The notes: a model not told the origin generated them from the letters alone. DNA of 64,000 bases from Qipengyuania spongiae (GCF_026168555.1 NZ_CP092471.1:320501-384500), one strand, 5' to 3'; positions 1 to 9,025 are shown, counted from the first letter of the stretch. Numbers and translations are program-made.

Positions 1-31
1 TCCCGCCGAATTTCATCACGATGCGTGCCAA
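1..31 (-). CDS. lysC: Aspartate kinase, N-terminal tip (partial, runs off left edge)
   Basis: Only the first ten codons lie in the window. Read leftward from a TTG at 31-29 they give M-A-R-I-V-M-K-F-G-G, the typical start of bacterial aspartate kinases, whose KFGG motif opens the amino-acid kinase fold. A GGAG element sits about 7 bases upstream of the TTG, which supports this start. An in-frame GTG and ATG a few codons later are alternatives. The enzyme phosphorylates aspartate in the first step of the lysine/threonine/methionine pathway. It is divergent from ubiG, a neighbourhood I associate with sphingomonads. The call rests on a very short stretch plus context. Confidence 0.7.
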   Translation of the reverse strand, partial: MARIVMKFGG

Positions 32-90
32 GGCGTGTCTCCGATGCCTCCCGCTGGAATCTGCCGAGCGGCGCTGTTACGGCAGCAGGC

Positions 91-855
91 ATGGAAGATG
101 CAACAGCGCGTGCGACACCGCCGCAACAGGGCGGCGCGACCATCCGGCCCAACGAGGCCGCCCATTTCGGCGCCCTGGCGAAGGACTGGTGGGACCCCAA
201 GGGCTCGTCCGCCATGCTCCACCGGCTCAACCCAGTACGCCTGCGCTTCGTGCGCCGGGCGATCGACACGCATTGGGGCGGCGACGTGCGCGACCGCCAG
301 CCGCTCGCGGGCAAGTCCGCGCTCGATGTCGGCTGCGGCGCGGGGCTGCTGTGCGAACCGCTGGCGCGGATGGGGGCGGAGGTCACGGGCGTCGACGCCG
401 CGCCCGAGAACACATCCGCCGCCGCCGCCCATGCGACGGGCGCCAGGCTCGACATCCGCTACATTCCGGGCGAGATCGGCGCGCTCGACCTCGGGCGGTT
501 CGACCTCGTCACCTGCCTCGAAGTGATCGAGCATGTCGCGGACAAGCCGGCCTTCCTGCGCGCGCTCGCCGACCGGCTCTCTCCAGACGGCCTGATGATC
601 CTCTCCACCCCCAACCGCACGCCGCAATCGCGCCTGCTGATGGTGGGCGCGGCGGAGACGGTCGGGCTGATCCCGCGCGGCACGCATCACTGGGACGATT
701 TCGTCACGCCCGACGAACTCGAGGCGATGCTCGGCAAGATCGGCCTCGTCGTGACCCGGCGGCAGGGCATCGCCTTCGGGCCTACGAAGGGCCTGCACCT
801 CTCCGACGACCAGTCGCTGAACTACATCCTCAGCGCGCGCCGCGCCGAAGCCTAG
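91..855 (+). CDS. ubiG: Ubiquinone biosynthesis O-methyltransferase UbiG
   Basis: 254-residue class I SAM-dependent methyltransferase that carries out the O-methylation steps of ubiquinone synthesis. The SAM-binding motif I (D-V-G-C-G-A-G) is at residues 79-85, with the acidic end of strand 2 near residue 102. The family-typical L-N-P-V-R-L segment is at 46-51. Length matches UbiG (about 240-250). I chose the ATG at 91 because the conserved N-terminal N-E-A-A-H-F region begins shortly after it; an upstream in-frame ATG at 25 would add a non-conserved basic leader. Its TAG stop overlaps the stop of the convergent phosphodiesterase gene within one CTAG (852-855). Confidence 0.93.
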   Translation: MEDATARATPPQQGGATIRPNEAAHFGALAKDWWDPKGSSAMLHRLNPVRLRFVRRAIDTHWGGDVRDRQPLAGKSALDVGCGAGLLCEPLARMGAEVTGVDAAPENTSAAAAHATGARLDIRYIPGEIGALDLGRFDLVTCLEVIEHVADKPAFLRALADRLSPDGLMILSTPNRTPQSRLLMVGAAETVGLIPRGTHHWDDFVTPDELEAMLGKIGLVVTRRQGIAFGPTKGLHLSDDQSLNYILSARRAEA

Positions 856-1931
856 CCGCCGGCCGCACAGGCGGGGTTGGCGGCCGGGTCCGGCGCCACC
901 GCGATGCGCGGATCGTCGGTGAAGATGCCGTCGACACCCGCACCGCGCAGGCTGGCGAAGAGGCGCTCGACACAGCCTGCCTGTTCCGGTCCGCCCGGCG
1001 CCCGCAAGGGCTCGGGCAGGAAGGCGTTCTCCTTGCGCACCGTCCAGACATGGACCTCCAGCCCCGCCGCCCGCGCATCGGCGAGTAGCGACCGGCTCGC
1101 TCCCGCCGGATCGAGCGCCAGAGTGACCGGCACCCCGATCGCATCGGCATAGGTCGCGATCTCCGCCAGCCCGCTCGGCGAAAGCATGTCGGCATAGCGC
1201 ATCCCCGCCTCGTCCGCCGGGCCGCCCTCCGGCCCCACGAGCTGGACCAGCCCGACATCGACCATCCGGTCGAGCCGCTTGAGCGGACCCACCTCGAAGC
1301 TCTGCACGAAGACCATGTCGTCCACGTCGTCCAGCCCCGCCTCGCGCAGCGCGTTGACGAGCAGGTCGACACTGTCCATCCCGGCGCCCTGCAACAGGAA
1401 GGTGGGATGCTTTAGTTCGGGATAGAGGCCGATCCGGCGGCCCGTCTCCGCCTCCTTGGCCTTCACCAGCGCGACGATCTCGGCGAAGGTCGGGACGGTG
1501 TAGAGCCCGTCGAAGCGCGCATTGGCGGGGCGGACATTCGGCACCCGTTCCTTGGCGCGCAGGGTCCGCAGTTCGGCGAGCGTGAAGTCCTCCGCGAACC
1601 AGCCCGAGACGCGACGCCCGTCGATCTCCTTGGTGCGGCGGCGATCCTCGAACTCGGCGCGGGCCGCGACGTCGGTGGTGTCGGACAGTTCGTTTTCGTG
1701 GCGGGCGACCAGCACCATGTCCTTCGTCGCCACCAGATCGGGCTCGATATAGTCGGCCCCCTGGTCGATCGCGCGCTCATAGGCGGCGAGCGTGTGCTCG
1801 GGCCGCTCCCCGCTCGCCCCGCGATGGGCGATGACGAGCGGCGATCCTTGCGCAATCGCGGCGACCGGCGCGACGAGCAGCGCCAGGGCGGCCGCCCCCG
1901 CCGCCGCCAACGGGCAGACGCGAGTCAGCAA
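852..1931 (-). CDS. glpQ: Glycerophosphodiester phosphodiesterase, secreted (GlpQ-like)
   Basis: About 359 residues, close to periplasmic GlpQ (about 355). The predicted signal peptide is L/A-rich and ends near A-I-A-Q (residue 28). The GDPD catalytic signature follows: H-R-G at 36-38, E-x-P-E-H-T at 42-47, E-P-D at 63-65 and His 78. The enzyme hydrolyses glycerophosphodiesters to glycerol-3-phosphate and an alcohol in the periplasm. There is no ATG in the right place; TTG at 1931 gives a clean signal peptide, and GTG at 1946 is an alternative. Either start overlaps the end of the upstream reductase gene, so the two are probably cotranscribed. Which glycerophosphodiesters it prefers cannot be read from the sequence. 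Confidence 0.85.
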   Translation of the reverse strand: MLTRVCPLAAAGAAALALLVAPVAAIAQGSPLVIAHRGASGERPEHTLAAYERAIDQGADYIEPDLVATKDMVLVARHENELSDTTDVAARAEFEDRRRTKEIDGRRVSGWFAEDFTLAELRTLRAKERVPNVRPANARFDGLYTVPTFAEIVALVKAKEAETGRRIGLYPELKHPTFLLQGAGMDSVDLLVNALREAGLDDVDDMVFVQSFEVGPLKRLDRMVDVGLVQLVGPEGGPADEAGMRYADMLSPSGLAEIATYADAIGVPVTLALDPAGASRSLLADARAAGLEVHVWTVRKENAFLPEPLRAPGGPEQAGCVERLFASLRGAGVDGIFTDDPRIAVAPDPAANPACAAGG

Positions 1932-2278
1932 AACGCGTTCTCCCACTCGCTCTCGGTGAAGCCGACCAGAGTGCGCTGCCCGTCCTCGTGCTCGGCGACG
2001 GGGCGCTTGATGAGGCTGGTGTGCTCCAGCATCAGTTCGATCGCCTTGTCCCGGTCCAGATCGGCGCGCTCGGCCTCGCCCAGCTTGCGGAAGGTGGTTC
2101 CGCGGCGATTGAGCAGGCTCTCCCACCCGCTGCGATCCGCCCACCGCTCCAGATCCTCGCGGCGGGCGCCTTCCTTCTTGTAATCGTGGAAGCTGTAGTC
2201 GAGCCCCCGCCCCTCCAGCCATCTGCGCGCCTTCTTCACGCTGTCGCAGTTGGGAATGCCGTAGAGATGGATGGTCAT
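1925..2278 (-). CDS. ArsC/Spx-family reductase-like protein (YffB type)
   Basis: 117 residues, thioredoxin-like fold. The N-terminus reads Y-G-I-P-N-C-D-S-V-K-K-A-R, the pattern of the YffB branch of the ArsC family, with the redox cysteine at position 11. A lysine-rich stretch (H-D-Y-K-K-E-G) follows at residues 31-37. YffB-like proteins are glutathione-linked thiol reductases of uncertain substrate, and being called arsenate reductases does not prove arsenate activity. No arsenic genes are nearby. The 3' end overlaps the start of the phosphodiesterase gene. A true arsenate reductase is less likely given this motif. Confidence 0.8.
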   Translation of the reverse strand: MTIHLYGIPNCDSVKKARRWLEGRGLDYSFHDYKKEGARREDLERWADRSGWESLLNRRGTTFRKLGEAERADLDRDKAIELMLEHTSLIKRPVAEHEDGQRTLVGFTESEWENAFC

Positions 2279-2597
2279 CGGTTCGTCGCTCTCCTGAAAC
2301 GCTTGGACCGCGTGTTACACTGTCCAGAACGCGAAATCTTTATCGGCCGGGGTCGCCTACCGAGGTGCCTAGCGATGCCATGTTGCGCCGTCATGAACTC
2401 CGCCTAGCGGGCGAGGCGGGAGTAGGAAAGGCGTCGTATGGTGCTTTCGAAGGCAGCCCCGATGTCAGCTTCCCCGCCCGATGTGGGTCATTCACGATGG
2501 GCACGATGTTACCCGAAAGCGGTCATTCGGTCAGTTCGCGAGGACCATCAGCGGAATAACTGCGACTGGGGTGGAAAGTGGTCGAGTATGCCAATGC
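2279..2597. other. Intergenic stretch without a supported gene
   Basis: 319 bases between the reductase gene and an orphan membrane-protein gene. Short open frames exist on both strands but have no recognisable protein and no ribosome-binding site. A GC-rich inverted repeat (about 2398-2425) lacks a T-run on either side. Base composition is lower in GC than the flanks, as it is across the next gene. Confidence 0.5.
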
Positions 2598-2984
2598 CTA
2601 TGCGGCTGCGTAGATAAGTCCAATCCCAGCAAGCGCCGAGAATGGCGCAACTCCACGAACGGCGATGGGGGCGAGCCGGTCTGCCCACCAACACGCGTAA
2701 GAGGAATGCCATCGAAGTGGGAGGACAAGCAGCATCAGCGACGAGAGCGCGATGAACCATCCTGCTATCTCGAAGACTTGGGGTAATTTGGATGCGGGAG
2801 CGCGCAGAAGAAGGGATACGCCCGCAAGGAGCCGTAATCCCTGCTCGACGTTGTTGATCCTTCGCGTTGAGGCAGTGAGGCTGAGAACATAGAGGGCGCG
2901 TTCTGGTCGAAAGGCCATGAACGCCCCCGTGGCGACCAGCCACAATCCTGCCATTGCGCTGCCGATCAAACCGACCTGCTCCAT
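2598..2984 (-). CDS. Small integral membrane protein, function unknown
   Basis: 128 residues with about four hydrophobic segments (roughly 5-25, 47-62, 70-90 and 108-126). No motif I can name; it could belong to one of the four-helix DUF families. The ATG at 2984 is chosen because it starts directly before the first membrane helix; no strong Shine-Dalgarno is visible. Local GC is about 56% by my count over 2701-2820, against about 65% or more in neighbours, so it may have been acquired or be evolving under weaker constraint. It stands alone between arsC-like and ruvC genes with gaps on both sides. Confidence 0.6.
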   Translation of the reverse strand: MEQVGLIGSAMAGLWLVATGAFMAFRPERALYVLSLTASTRRINNVEQGLRLLAGVSLLLRAPASKLPQVFEIAGWFIALSSLMLLVLPLRWHSSYACWWADRLAPIAVRGVAPFSALAGIGLIYAAA

Positions 2985-3121
2985 GAGAAGGTTATGGCAC
3001 CAGCGTTGATGTCCGCAATGGAGTCGTTGCCTCCCGTTGTCAGATTTTCGCCTCGGCGAATCCATATTCATATTATGGACCCAGAGCTCGTCAGTCAGCA
3101 GCCCCCCCAAATACTCGCCCC

Positions 3122-3598
3122 CTACCCCAGATGCGCGTCCGCTATCGCCACTGCCAGCGCGTCGGCGGCGTCTGGGCCGGCGATAGCGGCAGCGGGGAGG
3201 AGGACCTTGAGCATCGCCTGGACCTGCGCCTTCTCGGCGCCGCCGGTGCCGACCACGGCCTTCTTCACCGCCCGCGCGGCGTGTTCGCGCAAGGGCAGTC
3301 CCCGGCCCTCGTAGGCTCCGCCGCACGCCGCCAGCACGACCCCGCGCGCCTGGGCGAGCTTCAGGGTCGATTGCGGGTTCTTGTTGACGAAGACCTCCTC
3401 GGCCGCGGCGCGGTCGGGGCGGTAAGTGGCGATCACCTCGCTCACCGCGCGGTGGAGCGCGGCCAGCCGCTCGGCCATCGGCGCCTTCGCCAAGGTCGGG
3501 ATCTGGCCGTTGGCGACATGCGTAAGCCGCGATCCCTCGACCCGGATCACGCCCCAACCGGTGCAGGAGAGCGAGGGATCGAGGCCGAGGATCAGCAT
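3122..3598 (-). CDS. ruvC: Holliday junction resolvase RuvC
   Basis: 158 residues, normal for RuvC. It cuts Holliday junctions symmetrically, working with RuvAB at the end of recombinational repair. The RNase H-like acidic residues are visible: D7 in the opening G-L-D-P-S-L motif, E67/E68 in A-A-A-E-E-V-F, and D143 and D146 in P-D-A-A-D-A-L. The [14 protein letters not shown] segment (73-86) is also typical. yebC lies 49 bases upstream on the same strand. The yebC-ruvC pairing is common in proteobacteria, often with ruvA and ruvB, which are not seen here. Confidence 0.95.
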   Translation of the reverse strand: MLILGLDPSLSCTGWGVIRVEGSRLTHVANGQIPTLAKAPMAERLAALHRAVSEVIATYRPDRAAAEEVFVNKNPQSTLKLAQARGVVLAACGGAYEGRGLPLREHAARAVKKAVVGTGGAEKAQVQAMLKVLLPAAAIAGPDAADALAVAIADAHLG

Positions 3599-3647
3599 GG
3601 TCGCTTGTGCCGCTGCGCTCTCGCGTCCGGAGACGGCGAGCCGGAGG

Positions 3648-4394
3648 TCAGCCCTCCAGCTTCTCCATCACCTCGTCCGAGATGTCGTAATTGCCCCAGA
3701 CGGTCTGCACATCGTCGTCGTCGTCGAGCACGTCGATCAGCTTCATCAGCGTACCGGCATTGCTCTCGTCCATGTCGACGGTCAGATTGGGCTTCCACGC
3801 GAGCTTGACCGTCTCGGCCTCGCCCAGCGTCTTTTCCAGATCGCCGGCGACCTGGTGGAGGTCTTCCGCCGCGGTCCAGATCTCGTGCCCGTCATCGGTG
3901 CTGGCGATGTCCTGCGCGCCGGCTTCCATCGCCGCCTCGAGCACCTTGTCCTCGCCGCCCGCCGAGGCGGGGTAGACGATCAGGCCCAGGCGCTCGAACC
4001 CGTGAGCGACGCTGCCCTCGGTGCCGAGATTGCCGCCATGCTTGGAAAAGGCGGTGCGCACGGCGGTGGCGGTGCGGTTGCGGTTGTCGGTCAGCGCCTC
4101 GACGATGATCGCGCTGCCGCCGGGGCCGTAGCCTTCGTAGCGCACTTCCTCGTAATTCTCGCCGTCCTGCGCGCTCGCCTTGTCGATCGCGCGCTGGATG
4201 TTGTCCTTGGGCATGGACTGCGCCTTCGCCGTGTTGACCGCGAGGCGCAGGCGCGGGTTCATGTCCGGATCGGGCGTGCCCATCTTGGCCGCCACGGTGA
4301 TCTCGCGGCTCAGCTTGGAGAAGAGGTTGGAGCGCTTCTTGTCCTGCGCACCCTTGCGGTGCATGATATTTTTAAACTTGGAATGGCCTGCCAT
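3648..4394 (-). CDS. yebC: YebC/PmpR family regulatory or translation factor
   Basis: 248 residues, the family's usual length. The N-terminus is the strongly conserved [14 protein letters not shown] with the basic D-K-K-R segment, and an acidic D-D-D-D-D run lies near the C-terminus. YebC proteins were described as transcriptional regulators, and more recent work on related proteins links them to relieving ribosome stalling; the sequence does not decide between these. It reads toward ruvC (49-base gap) and is divergent from the CPBP protease gene across only 56 bases, so the promoters for both must be packed there. Confidence 0.93.
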   Translation of the reverse strand: MAGHSKFKNIMHRKGAQDKKRSNLFSKLSREITVAAKMGTPDPDMNPRLRLAVNTAKAQSMPKDNIQRAIDKASAQDGENYEEVRYEGYGPGGSAIIVEALTDNRNRTATAVRTAFSKHGGNLGTEGSVAHGFERLGLIVYPASAGGEDKVLEAAMEAGAQDIASTDDGHEIWTAAEDLHQVAGDLEKTLGEAETVKLAWKPNLTVDMDESNAGTLMKLIDVLDDDDDVQTVWGNYDISDEVMEKLEG

Positions 4395-4450
4395 GGGATG
4401 TGCTCTTCGCGTATCGCTGATGGGTGAAATATCGGGGCCGCAATAGCCGC

Positions 4451-5209
4451 ATGGACGACGACATCACAAGCCCGGAGCGAGGCCGCAGCCTGCGTGCCGA
4501 GTGGGCCGCGCTGATCCGGTTCGTCGCCCGGCCGCGCCTGCCGGAGCGAACCGCGCCGTTTTCACGGCGTTCGCTGATCGCTCTGGTGCGGATTTACGGA
4601 CTCGATCTGGCGCTGATGGGCGTACTCGCGCTGATCGCAGGCATGGTGGTGAGCGCGGGCCGGGAACTGCCCGAGACCGCACTGGCCGGTATGGAGATTA
4701 CGGCTGGCCTGGCCCTGGCGGTGATCCTCGGTGCGCCTGTGATGGAAGAGGTGATCTTTCGTGGCTGGCTATCGGGGCGCAAGCGGCAATTCGTCGCTCT
4801 CGCCACGTTGATTGCGGGAGGTCTAAGTGCCGGCATCCTTGGCGCAAGCGCTATTCCGGGAGGCGGGATATGGATGATCGGCGTCGTCGTGCTGTTCGCT
4901 GGCCTCGCCGGTCTGCTGTTCTGGACCGGGCGCAACCGCACGCCGATGCGATGGTTTTCCCGCGCGTTCCCGCTCTTCTTCTGGCTGAGCACCATTGCCT
5001 TCGCCTGCATCCACCTCGCCAATTTCGACGAGGGCACGCTCTGGGTGCTGTTGCCGCTGGTACTGCCTCAATTCCTGCTCGGCGTGTTGCTCGGCTATCT
5101 GCGCGTGCATTACGGGCTGTGGGCGAGCATCGCGCTCCACGCGCTGCACAACGGCACCGCGCTGGGCCTTGTCTGGATCGGGCTGCGCTTCGCCGGGGCG
5201 GAGGGCTAG
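4451..5209 (+). CDS. CPBP-family intramembrane metalloprotease
   Basis: 252 residues, polytopic membrane protein. The CPBP (Abi/Rce1-like) motifs are in order: E-E-V-I-F-R at 99-104 with the paired glutamates and arginine, F-A-C-I-H-L-A-N at 184-191 with His 188, and H-A-L-H-N at 230-234. These residues form the catalytic/metal site of Rce1-type proteases. Substrate is unknown; family members process peptides or prenylated proteins or give bacteriocin immunity. Start at ATG 4451, upstream of the first helix; an earlier in-frame start at 4424 is less natural. Its TAG stop overlaps the stop of the convergent YbjQ gene by 4 bases (CTAG). Confidence 0.88.
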   Translation: MDDDITSPERGRSLRAEWAALIRFVARPRLPERTAPFSRRSLIALVRIYGLDLALMGVLALIAGMVVSAGRELPETALAGMEITAGLALAVILGAPVMEEVIFRGWLSGRKRQFVALATLIAGGLSAGILGASAIPGGGIWMIGVVVLFAGLAGLLFWTGRNRTPMRWFSRAFPLFFWLSTIAFACIHLANFDEGTLWVLLPLVLPQFLLGVLLGYLRVHYGLWASIALHALHNGTALGLVWIGLRFAGAEG

Positions 5210-5553
5210 ATCCGCACCGCCGTGCCGCTGGCCGAGACCATCAGCATCGAGCCGGTGTCGCCGATTACCTCGTAATCGAGGTCGACGCCGACCACCGCAT
5301 TGCCGCCCAGGCTGCCGCATTCGGCCTGCAATTCCTCGATCGCCCGCTCTCGCGCCTCGCGCAGGATACGCTCGTAGCTGCCCGACCGGCCACCGACGAT
5401 GTCGCGGATATTGGCGAAGAGATCGCGGAAGATGTTCGCGCCCACGATCACTTCGCCGGTGACGATGCCGAGATAGTCCTGGATCGGCTTGCCCTCGATC
5501 GTGGGCGTCGTGGTGACCGTGATGCCGCGCGCATCCTTCCAGGGTCCTGCCAT
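5206..5553 (-). CDS. YbjQ/UPF0145 family protein
   Basis: 115 residues. It shows the UPF0145 pattern: [11 protein letters not shown] near 26-34, a central [12 protein letters not shown] motif at 50-61, the A-I-E-E-L-Q helix at 71-76, and [11 protein letters not shown] at 83-93. Members form pentamers and are annotated as putative heavy-metal-binding proteins, but no function is established. ATG at 5553 is the natural start because the conserved domain begins about 20 residues later. It lies 13 bases downstream of the SDR gene on the same strand and may be cotranscribed. Confidence 0.88.
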   Translation of the reverse strand: MAGPWKDARGITVTTTPTIEGKPIQDYLGIVTGEVIVGANIFRDLFANIRDIVGGRSGSYERILREARERAIEELQAECGSLGGNAVVGVDLDYEVIGDTGSMLMVSASGTAVRI

Positions 5554-5566
5554 CGTCGCGTCTCCT

Positions 5567-6448
5567 CTATCCGTTGACCACCGTCCCGCCATTGGGATGG
5601 AGGACCTGTCCCGACATATAGGACGAATCCTCGCAGGCAAGGAACAGGAATGCGGGGGCGACCTCGTTCGGCTCGCCTGGGCGGCCCATCGGCGTATCCT
5701 TGCCGAAATCGTCCATCTCCTCTTCGGGCTGCCCGCCAAAGGGGTTGAGCGGGGTCCAGATCGGCCCCGGCGCGACCGCGTTCACGCGGATGCCGTCATC
5801 GACGAGATTCTGCGACAATGAACGTGTGAAGGCCGTAATTGCGCCCTTGGTCGAGCTGTAGTCGAGCAAAATCGGCGCGCCCTTGTACATGGTGATGCTG
5901 GTGCAGTTCACGATTGCCGCGCCCTTCTTCAGGTGCGGACGCGCGGCCTGGACCATGTAGAACATCGAGAAGATGTTGGTCTGGAAGGTGCGCTGGAGCT
6001 GTTCGGCAGTGATGTCCTCGATCTCGTAATCGGGATGCTGCTCGCCGGCATTGTTGACCAGCACGTCAAGCTGGCCCCAGCGATCGATCACCGCGTCGAT
6101 CAGGCCCTGGCAATGCTTCGGATCGCCGAGATCGCCGGCCGAGAGCAGCACCTCGGCACCCTCCTTCTCGCACGCGTCGCGGGTGATGTGCGCGTCGTCA
6201 TGCTCCTCGAGATAGGCGATGGCGACCTTCGCCCCCTCGCGCGCGAACAGGACGGCGGTCGCCCGCCCGATACCGCTATCGCCGCCGGTGACGATTGCGA
6301 CCTTGCCCTCGAGGCGGCCGGAGCCGGGATAACGCGGCTGCCATTTCGGCTTGCGCTCCAGCCCGGTCTCGTGGCCCGGCATTTTCGGTTCTTCGGAGGT
6401 TTCCTCGATGAAGGCGGTGTCGGTTTCGGTCGGCGTTCCGGTGGGCAT
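5567..6448 (-). CDS. SDR family oxidoreductase, long N-terminal form (YghA/GsiB-associated type)
   Basis: 293 residues. NAD(P)-binding motif T-G-G-D-S-G-I-G is at 54-61, N-N-A-G at 132-135, and the catalytic Ser184, Tyr197 and Lys201 (Y-S-S-T-K) are intact. The 45-residue N-terminal extension ([12 protein letters not shown]) is typical of the YghA/YhdF group of general-stress or glucose-dehydrogenase-like SDRs. The substrate cannot be predicted. An AAGGAA element precedes the ATG by 7 bases. The group is often part of stress regulons, but I did not find a convincing general-stress promoter. Confidence 0.9.
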   Translation of the reverse strand: MPTGTPTETDTAFIEETSEEPKMPGHETGLERKPKWQPRYPGSGRLEGKVAIVTGGDSGIGRATAVLFAREGAKVAIAYLEEHDDAHITRDACEKEGAEVLLSAGDLGDPKHCQGLIDAVIDRWGQLDVLVNNAGEQHPDYEIEDITAEQLQRTFQTNIFSMFYMVQAARPHLKKGAAIVNCTSITMYKGAPILLDYSSTKGAITAFTRSLSQNLVDDGIRVNAVAPGPIWTPLNPFGGQPEEEMDDFGKDTPMGRPGEPNEVAPAFLFLACEDSSYMSGQVLHPNGGTVVNG

Positions 6449-6529
6449 GGCGATGTTCCTTTCGCCTCACCTACCGGCGAACGGCCCCTCCCGTTCCGCC
6501 GCCCAACATCGATCAGTCCCGACCGGCCC

Positions 6530-6766
6530 TCAACCCATGCCGAGCGCGGCCTTGTATGTGTCGAGGATCATTTCCTGCTCGCTGCGATCGTCGGGCTTCA
6601 TTTTCCGCAGGCGCACGATCTGGCGCATGATCTTGGGATCGTAGCCGACCGCCTTCGCCTCGGCATAGACGTCGCGGATGTCGTCGGCGATGCCCTTCTT
6701 TTCCTCCTCGAGGCGTTCGATGCGCTCGATCAGCAGGCGCAGGCGGTCGTCGGTGGCTTCGGCCAT
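6530..6766 (-). CDS. GapR-family (DUF2312) DNA-binding protein
   Basis: 78 residues, matching the DUF2312/UPF0335 family. The N-terminal coiled coil ([16 protein letters not shown], residues 9-24) and the following [15 protein letters not shown] motif are diagnostic. In Caulobacter, GapR clamps overtwisted DNA ahead of replication forks and RNA polymerase and stimulates topoisomerases; the same role is inferred here. GGAG lies 8 bases before the ATG. The gene is in the same direction as the SDR and DUF1244 genes but separated by about 80 bases on each side. Confidence 0.93.
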   Translation of the reverse strand: MAEATDDRLRLLIERIERLEEEKKGIADDIRDVYAEAKAVGYDPKIMRQIVRLRKMKPDDRSEQEMILDTYKAALGMG

Positions 6767-6847
6767 CTCGGTTACTCCAGTGTGATTCGGGATTTCCAGC
6801 GGGCTCGATAGCCAGCGCCGGGCGAGCGGTGAAGCCCGCTACCGCGA

Positions 6848-7183
6848 TTATTCCGCGGCGTTCTTCGTGCTCTCGTTCTTCGCCACGCTCGCTTCCATCC
6901 GGTCGAGCTGTTCCTGCGTCGCCGGGCTCTGCCGGGTGGCCTTCCATTCCTCTTGCGGCATGCCGTGGATCAGCTCGCGCGCCGCCGCCTTGTCGCCTTC
7001 GTAGCCGGCATCGCGAATCCAGTCGGCAAGGCAGTTGCGGCAGAAGCCGGCGAGCCCCATCAAGTCGATGTTCTGGGCATCGTGGCGGTGGTGCAGATGC
7101 CGTACCAGCCGGCGGAAAGCGGCGGCGGCAACCGCATCGTCCAGTTCGTCGAGCGGATCGTCGTTCATGTTTTCCGGCGGCAC
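6848..7183 (-). CDS. DUF1244 domain protein
   Basis: 111 residues. The core A-F-R-R-L-V-x-H-L x(3) H-D-A-Q-N-I-D-L-M-G-L-A-G-F-C-R-N-C-L (residues 22-51) is the DUF1244 signature, with histidines and two cysteines that could bind metal. Function is unknown. A strong AAGGAG ends 7 bases before a GTG at 7183, while the ATG at 7168 has a poorer site, so I favour the GTG start. The C-terminal tail after about residue 85 is polar and not conserved. Confidence 0.85.
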   Translation of the reverse strand: MPPENMNDDPLDELDDAVAAAAFRRLVRHLHHRHDAQNIDLMGLAGFCRNCLADWIRDAGYEGDKAAARELIHGMPQEEWKATRQSPATQEQLDRMEASVAKNESTKNAAE

Positions 7184-7230
7184 GCGCTTACTCCTTCATT
7201 CCGTAAGATGCCTCTGCCATAGCGCAGGCC

Positions 7231-8685
7231 ATGCACAAATTCGCCCCCCGCGACCGGAAGGTCAAAATCCTCGCCACACTCGGCCCCGCCAGCCGCGATC
7301 CCGAAATGCTCGAGCGGCTGTTCCGCGCCGGGGCCGACGCCTTCCGAGTGAACATGAGCCACGGCGAACACGCGCATCATCGCGAGACGATCGCCGCGAT
7401 CCGCGCGCTGGAGACGAAATATTCGCGCCCCATCGCGATCCTCGCCGATCTACAGGGCCCCAAGCTGCGCGTGGGCACGTTCAAGGATGGCCGGGCGGTG
7501 ATCCGCCATTCGGGCCACTTCACCCTCGACCGCAATCCCGAGCCGGGCGACGAGACGCGCGTTCAGCTTCCCCATCCCGAACTGTTCGGCCTGCTTAAAA
7601 AGGGCCAGAGGCTGCTGATCAACGACGGCAAGATCCGCCTGAAGGTGATCCGCGCCGACGAGGACGCGATCCTCTGTTCGGCCGAGGTCGGCGGCGTCAT
7701 CTCCGACCGCAAGGGCGTCAACGTGCCCGATGCCGAGGTGCCGATCCCCGCCCTGACCGACAAGGATCGCCGCGATCTCGCCTATGCGATGGAGCAGGGG
7801 GTCGACTGGATCGGCCTCAGCTTCGTGCAACGGCCAGAGGATCTGGCCGAGGCGCGCAAGCTGATGGGCCGCAAGGGATCGCTCTGTGCCAAGATCGAGA
7901 AGCCGAGCGCGGTCCGCCGGCTCGACGAGATCCTCGAGATGGCCGACGGGCTGATGGTCGCGCGCGGCGATCTCGGCGTGGAGCTGGAGCCGTTCGAGGT
8001 CCCGCCGCTCCAGAAGCAGATCGTCAACAAGGCGCGCACGGCCGGCAAGCCGGTGATCGTGGCGACGCAGATGCTCGAATCCATGATCGAGAGCCCCGCC
8101 CCGACCCGCGCCGAAGTCTCCGACGTCGCCAATGCCGTCTATGACGGGGCCGATGCGGTGATGCTGTCGGCCGAGACCGCGGCGGGCGAATGGCCCGAGG
8201 AAGCCGTGGCGATGATGGACCGCATCGCGGCCCAGGTCGAACGCGACGAGGCCTATCTCCCGCGCGTGCGGTTCCTCGACACGCCGCCCGACCGCACCAC
8301 CGCGGATGCGCTGGCGCATAGCTGCATGACCATCGCCGATACGGTCGCGATCCGGGCGATAACGGTCTTCACCTTCTCCGGATCCACTGCCCGCCGGGTC
8401 GCGCGCGAGCGGCCGAGCGTGCCGATGATGGTGCTGACCCCCTCGCTCGATACCGCGCGCCGCGTCGGTCTGCTGTGGGGAGCTCATGCGGTTGTGACGC
8501 GAGACATCGGCAGCTTCGAGGAGATGATTGCCAAGGGCAAGCGCATGGCCCTGCGCCACGGTTTCGGCGCCAGCGGGGACAAGCTGATCGTGCTGGCCGG
8601 CGTCCCCTTCGGCACTCCGGGGAGCACCAATCTGCTCCACATCGTGACCCTGTCCGGCAACGAGCTGAAACGTCACTCCGACTGA
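7231..8685 (+). CDS. pyk: Pyruvate kinase
   Basis: 484 residues, normal for bacterial pyruvate kinase. It converts phosphoenolpyruvate and ADP to pyruvate and ATP. Visible motifs: T-L-G-P-A-S and R-V-N-M-S-H-G-E near the N-terminus, the active-site lysine region S-L-C-A-K-I-E-K-P, the metal-binding M-V-A-R-G-D-L-G-V-E, and A-T-Q-M-L-E-S-M-I. The B domain and the C-terminal regulatory domain are complete. Start at ATG 7231. It is divergent from the DUF1244 gene, with about 47 bases between them, and no strong Shine-Dalgarno is seen. Confidence 0.97.
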   Translation: MHKFAPRDRKVKILATLGPASRDPEMLERLFRAGADAFRVNMSHGEHAHHRETIAAIRALETKYSRPIAILADLQGPKLRVGTFKDGRAVIRHSGHFTLDRNPEPGDETRVQLPHPELFGLLKKGQRLLINDGKIRLKVIRADEDAILCSAEVGGVISDRKGVNVPDAEVPIPALTDKDRRDLAYAMEQGVDWIGLSFVQRPEDLAEARKLMGRKGSLCAKIEKPSAVRRLDEILEMADGLMVARGDLGVELEPFEVPPLQKQIVNKARTAGKPVIVATQMLESMIESPAPTRAEVSDVANAVYDGADAVMLSAETAAGEWPEEAVAMMDRIAAQVERDEAYLPRVRFLDTPPDRTTADALAHSCMTIADTVAIRAITVFTFSGSTARRVARERPSVPMMVLTPSLDTARRVGLLWGAHAVVTRDIGSFEEMIAKGKRMALRHGFGASGDKLIVLAGVPFGTPGSTNLLHIVTLSGNELKRHSD

Positions 8686-8823
8686 CGTTCGGCCATCCCG
8701 AACTCAGGTATAGGGCAGGCAGTCGTCGAGCACGACCGAGGTTCATCTGCGGCTTTCGTCCTGGTTTTCCGGAAAGATCACGCCGATCGAGCGTAGATAA
8801 TCATACAAGACAGGAGACATATC

Positions 8824-9003
8824 GTGGAAGGATTTTGGGGCATCGTGGTGGTCGTGGGGCCGATCCTGCTGATCGGAGCGATCATCTATGCCACTCTGCG
8901 CAACCGCAAGGCCAACGCTGCGAGCGAACGGCGTGCCGATATCGGCGCAAAGCGCCTGCGAGAAGATATCGAGGAGCAGCCGAACAAGCAGGCCGACCTC
9001 TAG
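8824..9003 (+). CDS. Small single-pass membrane protein, 59 residues
   Basis: GTG start at 8824 with an AGGAGA element ending 6 bases upstream, and a TAG stop at 9001-9003. The protein opens with M-E-G-F-W-G-I-V-V-V and has one hydrophobic helix (about residues 6-23) followed by a charged tail (R-N-R-K, R-R-A-D, K-R-L-R-E-D-I-E-E-Q). It is probably an inner-membrane microprotein with a cytoplasmic tail. No family recognised. It lies between pyk and the convergent gltX, 22 bases from the gltX stop. The good ribosome-binding site, clean single helix and codon use support a real gene. Confidence 0.7.
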   Translation: MEGFWGIVVVVGPILLIGAIIYATLRNRKANAASERRADIGAKRLREDIEEQPNKQADL

Positions 9004-9025
9004 CACGAATTCAGGAGCGCAGCCG

